Source: Ipomoea triloba (Eukaryota > Streptophyta > Magnoliopsida > Solanales > Convolvulaceae). From it: a stretch of 64,000 bases of DNA. Positions 24,780 through 36,839 of this stretch are shown piece after piece (within the stretch, counting starts at the first letter, position 1; each line of letters begins with the position of its first letter). Where the stretch lies: NCBI RefSeq assembly GCF_003576645.1, contig NC_044922.1:15429274-15493273 (forward strand). Reading direction: 5' to 3'. The notes under the pieces were generated by a model. The model was not told the origin of the DNA, did no database searches, and saw nothing but the letters and a program-made list of their open reading frames with translations. The position numbers and the translations under genes were made by a program.

Positions 24780-26280
24780 TCCTTTTGGAGTTTTGTTTTT
24801 GTTATATTTGTGCATTTTTTATTTTTTCTCATGCATGAATTATCCATTTTATACCGGTTATTTTTTTTTATTAGGTTTCGTTTTGCTTATTTTAGTCTGT
24901 TTTATTTAATTTTATAGCACTCAAGTGTTCTTGTGTAATTTTTAGTTCTTTCTCTTTATGTCTTCCCTGAATTTTTTGGGTTATTTTTGTTTTGATATAT
25001 TTGTGCATTTTCTTTTTGTTGTGTTTTTATTCAATGTGTTCCTGAATTTGTAGGAATTCTTTATGTTTCGTTATATTTGTGTGTATTCTTTGAATTTATT
25101 CTTGAATATCTTGGAGTTGTTTTTATTTTGTTATATTTGTGTATTTTTTTTAAAAATTTTTTGCATGCATTAATTACCCCAATTTTACAGGTAATTTTTT
25201 TGTTAGATTTCTTTTTGCATATTTTTAGTTTGAATTGTTGACTTTATTTAATTTTATAGCATTATTCAAGTGTTCTTGTGTAGGTTTTGGTTCTTTCTCT
25301 TTATGTTCCTGCTTTTTTTTGGGTTAATTTTGTTTTATATATTTGTGCCTTTTCTTTTTGTCCGTTGTGTTTTTCATTCAATGTGTTTTTGAATTTTTTG
25401 GAGTTCTTTTTGTTTCGTTATATTTGTGTGTTTTATTTGAATGTGTTCTTGAATGTCATGGAGTTCTTTTCGTTTCGTTATATTCGTGTGTATTTTTCCC
25501 CAATGTGTTTTTATTTTCTAAGGAGTATTTATGAAATATTTAGTTAATTTGTTTTAATTTATAGCATTTTTCGAGTGCTATTGTGTAGTTTTTAGTTTTT
25601 TCTTTTTATGTTTTCCCCTGCATTTACGGGTTATTTACGCTTCGTTATATTTTTGCTTTTGATTTTGTTCGTTCTGTTTTTCTTTTAATGTGTTCCTGAA
25701 TGTATTTGAGTTCTTTTTGTTTCGATATATTTGTGTGTTTTTCCCCCATATATTAATTTTCTCTTTTTATCGTTCATCGTTTGAAATTCAATAAACAACT
25801 TTTAAAGGTAAATTTCAATTAGGAATAGTGAATTCTTTTCAAAGTATTCTTGTGTAGTTTTGGTTTATTTTTGTTTCGTTATATTTGTCCGTTGCGTTTT
25901 TGTTTGAATGTGTTCTTGAATACCATGGAGTTCTTTTTGTTTCGTTATATTTGTGTATTTTTTCTGTGCATTAATTACCCCTTTTTTATAGGTTTTTTTT
26001 TTTTTGTTAGCTTTCATTTTGCATCCCAAAGATCATATATAATTTTAAAGGTATTTTTATTATGAATAGTGAATTCTTTAATTTCCTAAGGAGTACTTTT
26101 GAAGTATTTAATCTCCTTCTCTTTAATTTTATAGCATTATTCAAGTGTTCTTGTGTTCTTTCTCTTTATATTTTTCCTGAATTTTTTAGGCTATTTGTGC
26201 TTTTTCTTTTTGTCCATTGTGATTTTTTGGAACTCTTTTTGTTTCGTTATATAGAGATTACCTAATTTAACTTTACTTCT
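24780..26280 (+). repeat. T-rich imperfect minisatellite
   Basis: Many degenerate copies of a unit containing GAGTTCTTTTTGTTTCGTTA and ATATTTGTGTG occur, interspersed with TGAATGTGTTCTTGAAT. Open frames here are long phenylalanine-rich strings in several frames and reflect base composition, not genes. Confidence 0.65.
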
Positions 26281-26282
26281 AT

Positions 26283-26846
26283 GATTATCCGTTATGTTTT
26301 CCGTTAAATATTCTCTTCTGCGTTAATATTCCGTTAACTTTTAACTTACCCATTAATTTCTATAAGCACGTTCGAGCTTGTTTGTCAAGCTCTCAATGAA
26401 AGCATCAATGATGGAGTTAATTAGCCCAGGTGACCCGAATTAACTAAAACCAATAATTAAGAAATAAATAGTAAAGACAAGATATTGAGTAGGAAAGATA
26501 ATGTTTTGTATTAATGACTTATGTAATGTGCTTATAAGATAGATAGTGATAAGACAAGATGAAAATGAAGATGTCCTCAATGAGAACAAATTAGTAGTGT
26601 CAAAGCGGGCCGGGCCGCCCCACCGCGGGCCAAATTTCAAGCGGGCTTTTGCAGGCTGACCCGTTAGGCCCGCGGGTCAGAATTTGTGTAATCCTAACCC
26701 ACCCCGCGGGCTTTTCATCTTCTTCTTTTTTTTTTTTCTTTTAATATACATTCACAGTGTATTACTATGAATATATATATTCACAGTAATACAATGTAAT
26801 ATATATATATTCACAGTGTGTGAATATATATATATTCACACTGTGA

Positions 26847-26909
<63 letters not shown>

Positions 26910-27356
26910 AAAAATAATATATATATTTAAAAAATATGGTGGGTTTGCAGGCCACAAAACAATATTTCATTTGAATATATATATATTATTTTTTAAATAT
27001 ATATATATATATATATATTTTATTGCGGGCCGCGGGTCAATTTTGGCCCGTCCCATTAGGCCCGCATTTTTGCGGGTCTATTTTTTTCATGACCCTAACC
27101 CGCCCAATCGCAGGGCGGGTGCGGGCTAGCCCGCGGGCTTTGGTCCACTTTGACAGCCCTAGAACAAATAATGCTTATTTAAAGTAGTAAGCCTAACCAA
27201 CTCCCCGAAAATAGTGTGACCCAAGAGAATAGGTCTTCGCCCAATCGTCTTCGAAGCCCGACCATGGAAATTATCCGTTATGTTTTCCGTTAAATATTCT
27301 CTTCTGCGTTAATATTCCGTTAACTTTTAACTTACCCATTAATTTCTATAAGAAAG
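26283..27356. repeat. 86-bp direct repeats flanking a hAT-containing segment
   Basis: The stretch from ATCCGTTATGTTTTCCGTTA to AATTTCTATAAG occurs at about 26283-26366 and again at about 27270-27356 in the same orientation. Part of it also occurs near 8590. The repeats bracket about 0.9 kb containing the hAT MITE. How they arose is unclear. Confidence 0.5.
26592..27161. mobile_element. hAT MITE with GCGGGCC-rich ends
   Basis: The terminal inverted repeats are TAGTAGTGTCAAAGCGGGCC on the left and TAGGGCTGTCAAAG read inward on the right. They are flanked by an 8-bp target duplication GAACAAAT (26584-26591 and 27162-27169). Eight-base duplications and this end sequence fit hAT. Subterminal regions are rich in CCCGCGGGC. 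The middle has expanded into long AT/TA runs (about 26849-26906 and 26990-27020). There is no transposase. Confidence 0.85.
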
Positions 27357-28325
27357 GTCTTAGGTTCGAACATCATCTCAATCAAATTTGACATAATTAA
27401 GTTTCTCACTCTATTTTACTCTTATTAAATTAAATAAATTAGTAGCTACAACAAAAAATGATAAATATGTATTTCTTTAATTTAGAATTATGTGTATACA
27501 ATATCTTCATTTGAAAAAATTATTCATTATCAAAAAATTAAATTAAATAAGAGAAATAATTTCATTAGTTATATTGTCTTTATTTTCTCTCATGCAAAGA
27601 TTCTTTACATTCAAATTTATCAATTGATATTCATTAAATTGTCCATTATCTTATTTTTACAATATCTTGTAATTAAATATCAAAGTTATAGTACAAAATA
27701 ATGTTATATATTTATTTACCAAGTATTTTATTAATACTATGAAAAAGAAATTTAAAATAATTTGAAGCTAATTATATTAACTACTTGGGGATTGGTTGAC
27801 ACTTGACAAAGAGAGTACTCAAATAATAACCCAACAAATTGAAGCGGAATCACTCTATTTTACTCTTATTCAATTAAATAAATTAGTAGTTACACCAAAA
27901 AATGATACATATGTATTTCTTTAATACTATGAAAAAAAAATAAAAAAGAATAGTTTGAAACCAATCATATTAACTACTTGAGGGATTTATTGACAATGAA
28001 AGTACTCAAATAACCCATTACCCAGCAAATTGAAACGAGAAACTACCTTTAAATATCTTTAGAATACATAATATTTTAAATTTTCAAAATTTTATTAATT
28101 TATTTAATTTTTTTTCCTTAAACTAAAGATTTCTTTATCCACAATAACTCATTCAACAATAATGGTTGAACCAAATGAACCCAAGCAAAACACCTAAAGG
28201 AAAGTCCATAGCTCCTATATCATAATCTCATTTCATGACGTTGTCATCTATACTATCAACAATATCCAAATTGCAAAAAGCACACAACTAACAAAAAGGA
28301 AGAGAACAAATAGTAAAGATGAAGA
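27170..28325. other. AT-rich repeat-derived DNA, no gene
   Basis: It contains diverged copies of motifs seen near 7400-7600 and 9700-10050, and 27960-28270 is in inverted relation to 9000-9300. It seems to be built of decayed Helitron-like and MITE sequence. Confidence 0.4.
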
Positions 28326-28656
28326 CAATGACAATGTTACTCAAAAGAGAATTAAGAACCACTTAGAAAAATTCAAATTAAAAGTAGTATTTATTTAGAT
28401 TATCATTTTTAGACCAAATATTTAGACTATCGATTTTACAAGGTTGCAAACATTTATTTTAGTAATAATTATAATGAATTTTCTATATTATCTTGGATTC
28501 ATATACTTTGAGTTAGATATTTAAATAAAAAAATTCGACATTCAATTACCCATGTATAAATTTTTCCTGTATAATCTTGCATTGATATACTTTCAAATAT
28601 TTATTTAAATATAAACATTGGCATTAACCCATTCGCGCAATGCGCGTATAAAACTA

Positions 28657-28695
<39 letters not shown>

Positions 28696-29261
28696 TTAGT
28701 AACTACAACAAAAAAATAATACATATGCATTTCTTTAATTTAGAATTCAATGTTTACCATGCCTTTATTTAAAAAAAATTATTCATTATTATCAAAAAAT
28801 TTAAAAAGAGATATAATGTAATTAGTTATATTGTATTTATTTTCTATAATAAAAACTATTCATTATCAAAAAGAGATATAATTTCATTAGTTATATGTCT
28901 TTATTTTCTACAATAAAAATTATTCATTATAAACAAATTTAAAAAGAGATATAATTTCATTGGTTATATTGTCTTTTATTTTCTACAATGCAAAGATTCC
29001 TTACATTCAAATCATATTAACTACTTGGAGAGGATTTGTTGACAAATAATACATTTAAATGACCCAATAAATTGAAGCGGGAACTACCCCGTAACATTTT
29101 TTGGACTACATCACAATTGTTCACTTTAAAGGTAAATCGTATTTCTTTAGTAATATGATTTAAAATGTATAAATATTTATTACCAAAAGTAGTATTTATT
29201 TATATTAACGATCATTTTTAGACTAGGTATTTAGACTGTCGTTTTTACAAAATTGCAAACG

Positions 29262-29335
29262 TACTGAGGCTTGATCTCATAAGCTCCCATATGTGAGAGT
29301 CAATACATGTCATCTAAGCACAATGTGCTTGGCTT
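29262..29335 (-). mobile_element. SINE-like fragment (copy B)
   Basis: This is the copy B counterpart of 10316-10385, with the same decayed B-box-like motif. Confidence 0.4.
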
Positions 29336-29360
29336 TGAAATACTTATTTAAAAATAAACA

Positions 29361-29803
29361 TGTTGGAAATAATTCTCAAAAAACCCAAGAAAATGGAGAA
29401 AATAGAAAATCCACAATAAATAAGAAAGAAATGAATCTAGGAAAATAAAACCACACAAGGTTAAATAAACCTGGAAACTTCTTGGGGACGAACATGATGG
29501 TCTTTGGGGTAGTTGTAAGCACGAGTCGTGTTGCCACTCTCCTTAAAACCTTATTTACCGCCTCCCGGGGTGCTGGAGCGTTGCGGCCTAGGTTTCCCAG
29601 GATAAAACGTACTACGATCCCTGCGTTTGAGCACACAAACTTGGGACCCGGCGAACGAGAACGTGGGATAAACACAGGTGGCTAGAAAGGAAGGATGAGC
29701 GGAGTTTCGAGGTGGAAAATTCACTTTTGCGTAGTGATTTTTGGTTCATGTCCTTGACACTTGTACGTCACAAAATGCTCATGCCCATCCTGGAAATATA
29801 TAG
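29361..29803 (-). mobile_element. LTR fragment (copy B)
   Basis: It begins on the + strand with TGTTGGAAATAATTC and is nearly identical to 10416-10850. A 99-codon open frame inside each copy follows LTR sequence and shows no protein family features. Confidence 0.5.
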
Positions 29804-29902
29804 TAGAGGAAAAAGATAAATAGCATTGAATATAGCATTCATTCTCCATATGTAACCTCCACCCACTAAGCGCCTATTTACTTCCCACTAACAGTCCATT
29901 AA

Positions 29903-31102
29903 TCCCTATATATAAAAGCCAAACCTTTTCGTTTATCAACTTTGTAATATTTGGGCCATATATATTCTATCGGTGTTCCTACGTACAGATAATTATTTTT
30001 GGCAATTAAATTGCAGTAATTATGAATCTTTAAATATATCTGCTTTGCAATTCCAAAGTATCCACGATCATACGAAGTTCAGAATAGGGAAATATAACAG
30101 GTTCATTAAATATACATGGTTTATCCCATGGACGCAAACATTTCGAATAAAGATGTTTGCGTAAATATAAATACATGTATTGGTTTAATACTCAAACACC
30201 ACTAGTTTTCAGCATACACAATTTTCATCCAATCTCACATCAAAATGTATCCACTCTACTTCTTGGTAATGAGATTTCACCTTACAATGTTAGGAGTAGT
30301 TCACACATATGATGTTCCTGAAAAGAAAGGGAGCGATGTCATCAAGTATAAAGTAGTAGTTTTCCATAATTCTCAGGTATTTTTTTCATTTTGAAAGTTA
30401 TCTTTACAAGAATTTTCTGGTGATTAACAATTTTTACTCATACAAGACCACTGGTCTCGCTGGCTATGGAGGCATATTGAGAGACGCGAAAGATTGAAGG
30501 CTTCATGCATCATATCGGCCAGTGCTCTATTCAAGACACTAAGGCTTGGGGGGTGCTCCAAGGCATGTGGTATGGCGTCTAGAAGGGGGATTCTCAATCT
30601 TATTATTGATTGCGACTCTAGCAAGTTGGCGGTGGATCTTTTGCGGAGTCACTCTAACGTCCAAGGTCATAACAACAACATCCTCACCAAATGTTTCGGG
30701 AAAAAGGCGGGCTTCCCCAATGTTCAAATCATGTACGTGTACAGGGAACAAAATAGGCTTGCTGATGCCCTTGCGAAGCAAAGCCTTTCGAATCTTAATG
30801 AGTTCACTATCTTGTCTGAGGCCCCGAAGGAGTTGCATGATGTGCTTCATGGTGATCGGATTGGCGTTAGCTTTCATAGGAGAATCCCTTAGGTAGGGGT
30901 GTGCTAGCTCTGTCTTAGTTTTTTTGATAAAAAAATTATTATTGATATTATTCTCCAAAAGTGTTAATAATATAATTAGAAATAACACTATTATTATTAA
31001 TATATTTTTAGGCTTTTGATAATACATTTTTCCTTATTAAAAATTTAATTATAAAAATAGTTTTTTAAATTGTAGCCGTGCACCGCACGGGGAAAATACT
31101 AA
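29903..31102 (+). mobile_element. Non-autonomous Helitron, about 1.2 kb
   Basis: The proposed 5' end is TCCCTATATATAAAAGCC, preceded by A. The 3' end has the hairpin CCGTGC-ACC-GCACGG (31076-31090), eight bases, then CTAA followed by T. TC...CTRR ends, a GC hairpin about 10 bases from the terminus and insertion between A and T are Helitron hallmarks. It encodes no Rep/helicase. It carries a short exon-like frame at about 30245-30376 (MYPLYFLVMRFHLTML..., ending at a GT donor), which I do not recognise, and an RNase H fragment at about 30435-30893. The 3' end is well supported, the 5' end less so. Confidence 0.65.
30435..30893 (+). pseudogene. Non-LTR retrotransposon RNase H remnant
   Basis: Frames read TGLAGYGGILRDAKD, then QCSIQDTKAWGVLQGMWYG, then LNLIIDCDSSKLAVDLL and YREQNRLADALAKQSL. 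These match the plant LINE RNase H (RVT_3) pattern: GG(I/V)(L/I)RD, the A..G...A helix, (E/D)CDS and R..N..AD.LA. An early stop and a frame change disable it. It lies inside the Helitron, so it was probably carried along rather than inserted separately. Confidence 0.8.
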
Positions 31103-32058
31103 TAAGAAATAATGACAGGAGTTAATTAGATTAATTCCATAATGCCAAAGGTCATTCTTATGAACTATCGCAGTGGAAGTGAAACGTCGCTGTGAGATGT
31201 CACTATCCCTGAAAGCCACGAGACATCACTCGTGAAAGTCGTGAGAGAGGTTCGCGAGACATCGTCCCGCGCGACCAGCTTCCTTTGAGAGTTCACTTCT
31301 CTCGGGCGTTACTTGCCCGCGAGACATCGTCGATGTCTCGAGCGCCGCCGAGGCACGAGATAACAACGCCGTTTTTATTGGGTGGGAAACATTTTATAAT
31401 TTTAATTACCAAAATGTTGTGGCTTTATTATAGTAAGGTTGGGCATCCAAATCAGCAAAACATATAGATATGTCATTCTAATTGCCTTTAACTTGAAGGT
31501 TACCTACTTACCTACAATAACGTAACATGTCAAATTAGGTTAATTACATTTTTCTAAGTTCATGTATCTTTTTTCAAAAAAAAAAAAGAAGTTCATGTAT
31601 CTAATTGGAGCGTTTTCTAATTCAAGGATTTAATTACACTTTCAGGAATGGTTTAAGGGCTTATTTGGCCCTTATCCCAAAAAATTATATGTGAATTAAA
31701 ATAAATATGATTAAATTATTAATTATCTATTATTAATATTTTATATATATATATAAGAGTCAATGTTAGTAAGGTTCTAATGTGAATATAAAACATGTTG
31801 GTGTAATTATATGCATTGATAACTTGTATATTTTTATTTCTTTCTTGTACAATAATAAAATATTTTCAAGGTTACTATCTTATATTTTTCGCTTTTCTCT
31901 TTATGTACCATCTTTGAAAACGATTATTCGTTTTAACTTATTATTGTTCTTAACTCCACTCATTACAAAAAATTGTATAGCCTTTTCAACAACAACAACA
32001 ATGATGATGATAATATTAGTAAGTATTTTTTTAATTATTATTATAATAATTATATTAG

Positions 32059-33002
32059 GAGTAAAATCCTTTTTTGGTCCTAGATTTATAGTGCATTAGA
32101 CAATTTTAGTCCGGATTTATTAATTTGACCACATTTTGCCCTGACTTTGTTAAAAGTGGACAGTTTTAGTCCAACGTTAGTCAACCCGTTTGTCAGCCGT
32201 GAAATGGAGGGGTATTTTCGTCCTTTTAGGTCCATGGCTTAATCAAACAGTATAATAAAGCTGAGCAACGAACTCCTTCACCATTTGCAGACTCACATTA
32301 CAAAAAAACACTCAAAGCAAAGATCAGAGGCAACAATCTTCTTCACCATTCGCAGATTCAATGGAAGGCTCTCTTGGTGCATCCTCAAACTGTTCTGGTT
32401 CTTCAACTGTTGGGAGGAAGTGCTATTTGTATGGAGAATGCATTTCGGTTGAAGTTTGTGGATGCGGTCAAGAAATGGTTTTGAGAACATCTTGGACAAA
32501 TGAAAACCCGGGTAGGAGGTACTGGGAATGTTCAAGACATAAGGTACAACTTTAACTTTAACAAATATTGAATTTTACCTAGGGTATTGTAGTCGCCTTC
32601 TCCTAGAGGATCCATCTTCCTTACGCCCTTAGCCCTAGCTTTCAACGATCAACAATGGTGTTTAACTTCGTCCTACGATTCGAATTTGTTTGATTTTGGT
32701 TCGGATTGCTTCGACATTTGGGTATGGTTTCGTGGATTTGGTCGGAGAGTGTTGTTCGTTTGTCTAAGGCTGTGGGCAGTGTTCGCTTTGACTAAAGAGA
32801 CCAACAAACGTACGCTGATTAAGCCATGGACCTAAAAGGACGGAAATACCCCTCCATTTCACGGCTGACAAACGGGTTGACTAACGTTGGACTAAAATTG
32901 TCCACTTTTAACAAAGTCATGGAAAAATGTGGTCAAATTAATAAATCCAGACTAAAATTGTCTAATGCACTATAAGTCTAGGACCAAAAAATGATTTAAC
33001 TC
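32059..33002 (+). mobile_element. Complete MULE-type element with long terminal inverted repeats
   Basis: Terminal inverted repeats of about 185 bp (32059-32243 and 32820-33002) begin GAGTAAAATCC and GAGTTAAATCA and include TTTTGGTCCTAGA and GTCCATGGCTTAATCA. The direct repeat TTATATTAG (32050-32058 and 33003-33011) is a 9-bp target duplication, typical of Mutator-like elements. The 944-bp element has no transposase. Its only protein-like content is the GRF zinc-finger frame at 32361-32555. Confidence 0.85.
32361..32555 (+). CDS. Small GRF-type zinc-finger protein inside the MULE
   Basis: The 64-codon frame starts MEGSLGASSNCSGSS and contains C-Y-L-Y-G-E-C, then CGCGQEMVLRTSW, then NPGRRYWECS. 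The CxCG...RTSWT..NPGR.(F/Y)..C pattern is the GRF zinc finger (zf-GRF), a nucleic-acid-binding domain of many plant small proteins and some DNA repair enzymes. A GT after the HK codons (HK|GTACAA) may be a splice donor, so the frame may be only a first exon. It may be a captured host exon; function is unknown. The copy at 12218 is frame-shifted. Confidence 0.55.
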   Translation: MEGSLGASSNCSGSSTVGRKCYLYGECISVEVCGCGQEMVLRTSWTNENPGRRYWECSRHKVQL

Positions 33003-33021
33003 TTATATTAGTTTACACAAT

Positions 33022-33140
33022 CAAGCACCTTGTGCTCAAATGGCGAAATAGTTGTTTTCCCATATGGGAGGTTATTAGTTTGAGTCTTAGTGTAGGTGAT
33101 AGTGACTTTTTGTGCTCCAATAGGTCAAGAAAATATGTTT
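33022..33140 (+). mobile_element. SINE-like element
   Basis: It starts AAGCACCTTGTGCTCAAATG, has a B-box-like GGTTATTAGTTTGAGTCTTA, and continues TTGTGCTCCAATAGGTCAAG, the layout of the SINEs at 54778 and 56593. It is flanked on the right by a T run. The target duplication was not resolved. Confidence 0.5.
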
Positions 33141-34122
33141 GAGACTTTTTTTTTTAAAATTAAAACTATTTTCTTCTTTGTGGTACTCCCTAATAAATAG
33201 GAAGTAAAATACAATAATGCTTCATTAGTTTGCCTTGTTTCTTTCAAGTTTCAACCATATAAAAAAAGTGAAAGATATCATGCTTTTGAATCGTAATATG
33301 AATTTTATAGTATAATTATTCTAAGAAGACATTATCTTATCTCTACTTAAATCAAACCTTATTTGTCGTAGCACAAATTATAATGTTTTATTCCAAAATT
33401 ATATGATTTAATTAGATTATAAGTTGATCTATTATGTATGTGGTAAAATTCTCTGTACTTTAAGAATTTTAGTGCAAAAAATTTCATGATCTAATCAATC
33501 TTATAGGGAAAAAATTAATATTTCAAAATATCAATAAGAGTTTGCAAGATTGATATTTTACATATAACTATAATTGATATCTCAATCATATATACAAGAA
33601 TATCCTATGAATTTGTATGTTATAAATTTATTGCATAACTCTATATTTTATTTTTGACAACATTACTAAGTTTTTTTTTTTTGGAACACAGTAAGCTTAT
33701 TATAATTATATTATTTAGCTTTTAACAAAAAAAAGAGTTAAAAGTTCTACATACTTATCAATAGTCATTTATATCACATTAATACATACGACAACATCAG
33801 TAAGTTTTTTTGTTTTTTGTTTAAACATAGGAAGCTTATTATAATTATGTTACTTTTAACCCCAAAAAATTAAGTTAAGTTTTATTGACTTATCAATAGT
33901 CATCATTTATATCGCATTTATAAGACTTAATTTATTTTAATATAAAAATTGTTAGTACAATTTTTTTTTGATTATAACTATTTATAACAATACTTACCTT
34001 TACTACTATTTTTATCACAAGCTGAAAATACTCGTTTTAATTATATTGAAAATAATACATATTCTTTATATATATATATATATATATATAAACTTACATA
34101 TTTAAATATTATATTAATTATT
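33141..34122. other. AT-rich intergenic DNA, no gene
   Basis: A diverged pair of segments near 33660-33780 and 33780-33910 share ATTATAATTATATT-like and TTATCAATAGTCAT-like sequence, suggesting an old local duplication. It ends in a TA run (about 34075-34090). Confidence 0.4.
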
Positions 34123-34445
34123 AGGATTTGGATCCAGTGAGATCACGTCATTTAGATGAGATTGTGAGATTAAATCGTGGCCATCAATTGTTTGTTTTTA
34201 ATGGTTTAGATTTGATGTGGGTTTTTAGTTCATTTTGTGTAACTATGGTATAGAGAGGGACTGTTAAGTCTTTTTGTAATTTTGTTAATTTATTACCATT
34301 TTAAATTAGGTGTTCTTTTTTAAGTTGTTTCCTTATGTGATTGCTCTACACATCCGTTTATGTCTCCCGTTTCTCTCCTCTCTGCGAATCCCAATCGTCT
34401 CCGGCTTTATTTCTCCTTGCGAAACCATACGCCTTCAGTCTGTGC

Positions 34446-36835
34446 ATGCCAACAAGCTCCATGGTTGGTTCTTCTTCCAGGCGATCCAAGCGACATAAGG
34501 AGGAGTTCGTTGGTGGTGGTCCAGGTATTCTAATTTTTACTTGGTTTTGTGTTGTTTTGTATTTGTTTATATGTTGTTTGGGAGGTGTTTTTTATTTTTT
34601 GGTGAGGGTTTTGGTCCCTTTTTGGCTTTGGACAGAGTGGGGGGTGCGATGGTGAGTGTGTGGTGTGTTACGGCGTGGTGCGGCGATGGGTGTTGTGGGT
34701 TTGTTTGCGGCGGTTTGAGTGGTGGTGTTACAGGTGGGTTTTTTTTTTTGGGGGGGGGGGGGGGGGNNNNNNNNNNNNNNNNNNNNNNNNNNNNNNNNNN
34801 NNNNNNNNNNNNNNNNNNNNNNNNNNNNNNNNNNNNNNNNNNNNNNNNNNNNNNNNNNNNNNNNNNNNNNNNNNNNNNNNNNNNNNNNNNNNNNNNNNNN
34901 NNNNNNNNNNNNNNNNNNNNNNNNNNNNNNNNNNNNNNNNNNNNNNNNNNNNNNNNNNNNNNNNNNNNNNNNNNNNNNNNNNNNNNNNNNNNNNNNNNNN
35001 NNNNNNNNNNNNNNNNNNNNNNNNNNNNNNNNNNNNNNNNNNNNNNNNNNNNNNNNNNNNNNNNNNNNNNNNNNNNNNNNNNNNNNNNNNNNNNNNNNNN
35101 NNNNNNNNNNNNNNNNNNNNNNNNNNNNNNNNNNNNNNNNNNNNNNNNNNNNNNNNNNNNNNNNNNNNNNNNNNNNNNNNNNNNNNNNNNNNNNNNNNNN
35201 NNNNNNNNNNNNNNNNNNNNNNNNNNNNNNNNNNNNNNNNNNNNNNNNNNNNNNNNNNNNNNNNNNNNNNNNNNNNNNNNNNNNNNNNNNNNNNNNNNNN
35301 NNNNNNNNNNNNNNNNNNNNNGGTTTTTTTTTTTTTTTTTTTTTTTTTTGGTTTCGTTTTGATGCTGGTCACGAGTTTTGGCTCTGATTAGCAGTTTTTT
35401 ACTCCGGCTGAGCTGAATATTTACCAAGAAGGTTGCCGTTTAGTTGTGTATATTTCAATATTTGTTCAAATTTTGTTGGTAACAGAGTAGGATTTCATGG
35501 AGTCGGGAGATGTAAGCTATTGTATTGTGACATAGGCTGCAAATACATTCTGAATGCATTGTGTAGGTTTTTAGGAACAGCTCTGCACTTATCTGTTCAC
35601 TTAAATCGTATTCCATGTTCAAGTGAATGATAGTGGACATATAATATTGTTCCAATGAATATGCTGCACCTTCTTAGATGTAGGTTTTAACTTGTATGAT
35701 GATGAAATGAGAATATTTAACTTGAAAGTTTAGTATTTAAAATTGTTTTTATGTTGTTGGTGTGTGCTTGTGGCAGTGGGGGTTGGGTTGAAATATGGAA
35801 CTGAGTACACTACCAAATTATAATATCGTTATTAGCATTTCAAAATTATTAGTAATATTATCTAGGTGTAATTTGGGTCTCAGGTATTAAGGTTGTGTGA
35901 TCAATTTGGATGTGTATTTGTTTCGTTATTTGTTTTTTTTCTTCATGGTTGTTGGTGCGTTGGCAAGCTTTTATGTGTTCTGGAAAGGGAAATTCGGTTC
36001 GGAGTTAATGTAAGAAGTTTAAAGCTTAAGGATCTTTTATGTGATAACACTTATTTGTTAAATATCATTGGGTCACTGTATAATTTTGATCTGTGCTTTT
36101 CAGTTTATAAGTGTGTGCGTTCAGTATACATGTGATTTTTTTTATTTGTTTTGTTCTTTCATGATCATAATCAAAATACTATTCTATCCTTTTCAATTAG
36201 TTTTGTCCTAATATAATTTATATTTCACTGTGTAATTTGGGTATGTGCTTTTCATGTATTAAGAGTGTGCGTTCAGTTTGTATTAGTGTTTGTTTCGTAA
36301 TTTGGTTTGTTCTTTCATGGTTGATGGTGTGTGGCAATGGGGGTGGGTTGAAATATGACATTGTAGTACACTCCCAAATTATTGCATGATTATACAGTGA
36401 AGTACACTCCCAAATTATTGCATGATTATACATTTAGTAATATTATATAATTGAAATATGGAAAGCTTGTGTTGTGGAAAGGGAAATATAGAGTTAAAGT
36501 AGGAAATCTATATCCTAAGGATCTTTTATGTGTAACACTTTGTTAAATATCTTTAGGTCTGTGCATTTCAGTTATTAAGTGTGTGCGTTCAATCTGTATG
36601 TGATTTGATTTATTATTGTTTTTGTTCTTGCATAGTTCATGGTGCGTTTTATCTTGATGCATGTTAATTTACAGGGAACAATGTTGAAGTTAATCAAAAT
36701 GCGATGGTAGATAGTCCGTCTTCTGATGATTTTGCATCTCCTCCGGTTGTCTTGCCTCCTCGTGTCCGTATGTGTGAAATGGCTCCTAATTTCTTTACTC
36801 GTTTTCGTGTTCAAAATAACACACACATCTACCAC
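34446..36835 (+). CDS. Unknown two-exon frame inside the TIR element
   Basis: Exon 34446-34524 (MPTSSMVGSSSRRSKRHKEE..., ending CCAG|GTATTC) can splice in frame to 36675-36835 after the acceptor TTACAG, giving NNVEVNQNAMVDSPSSDDFA... and ending HIYH before a TGA. The product would be about 80 residues: basic and serine-rich, then acidic. I do not recognise it. Additional exons may lie in the gap at 34767-35321. The clean in-frame junction suggests a captured gene start or the remains of a transposon gene. Confidence 0.35.
34767..35321. other. Assembly gap, 555 N
   Basis: The gap is bordered by poly-G on the left and a T-rich run on the right. Open frames across it are spurious. Confidence 0.99.
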
Positions 36836-36839
36836 TGAT

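Larger units (their letters stand above)
28326..32656 (+). repeat. Segmental duplication copy B
   Basis: This is the longer counterpart of 9340-12511. It contains the Helitron-like 3' end at 28634-28657, the LTR fragment at 29361-29803, a block absent from copy A (about 29805-31227) and the left part of the MULE. Because the MULE is complete here, copy B is probably nearer the ancestral state. Confidence 0.75.

Noticed and set aside
25287..26265. Phenylalanine-rich open frames possibly encoding membrane proteins
   Set aside because: They occur in several frames of a T-rich minisatellite and track its repeat unit, not a protein.
34541..35427. Open frames of 214-286 codons on both strands
   Set aside because: They span the second N gap and have poly-G or poly-T derived tails.
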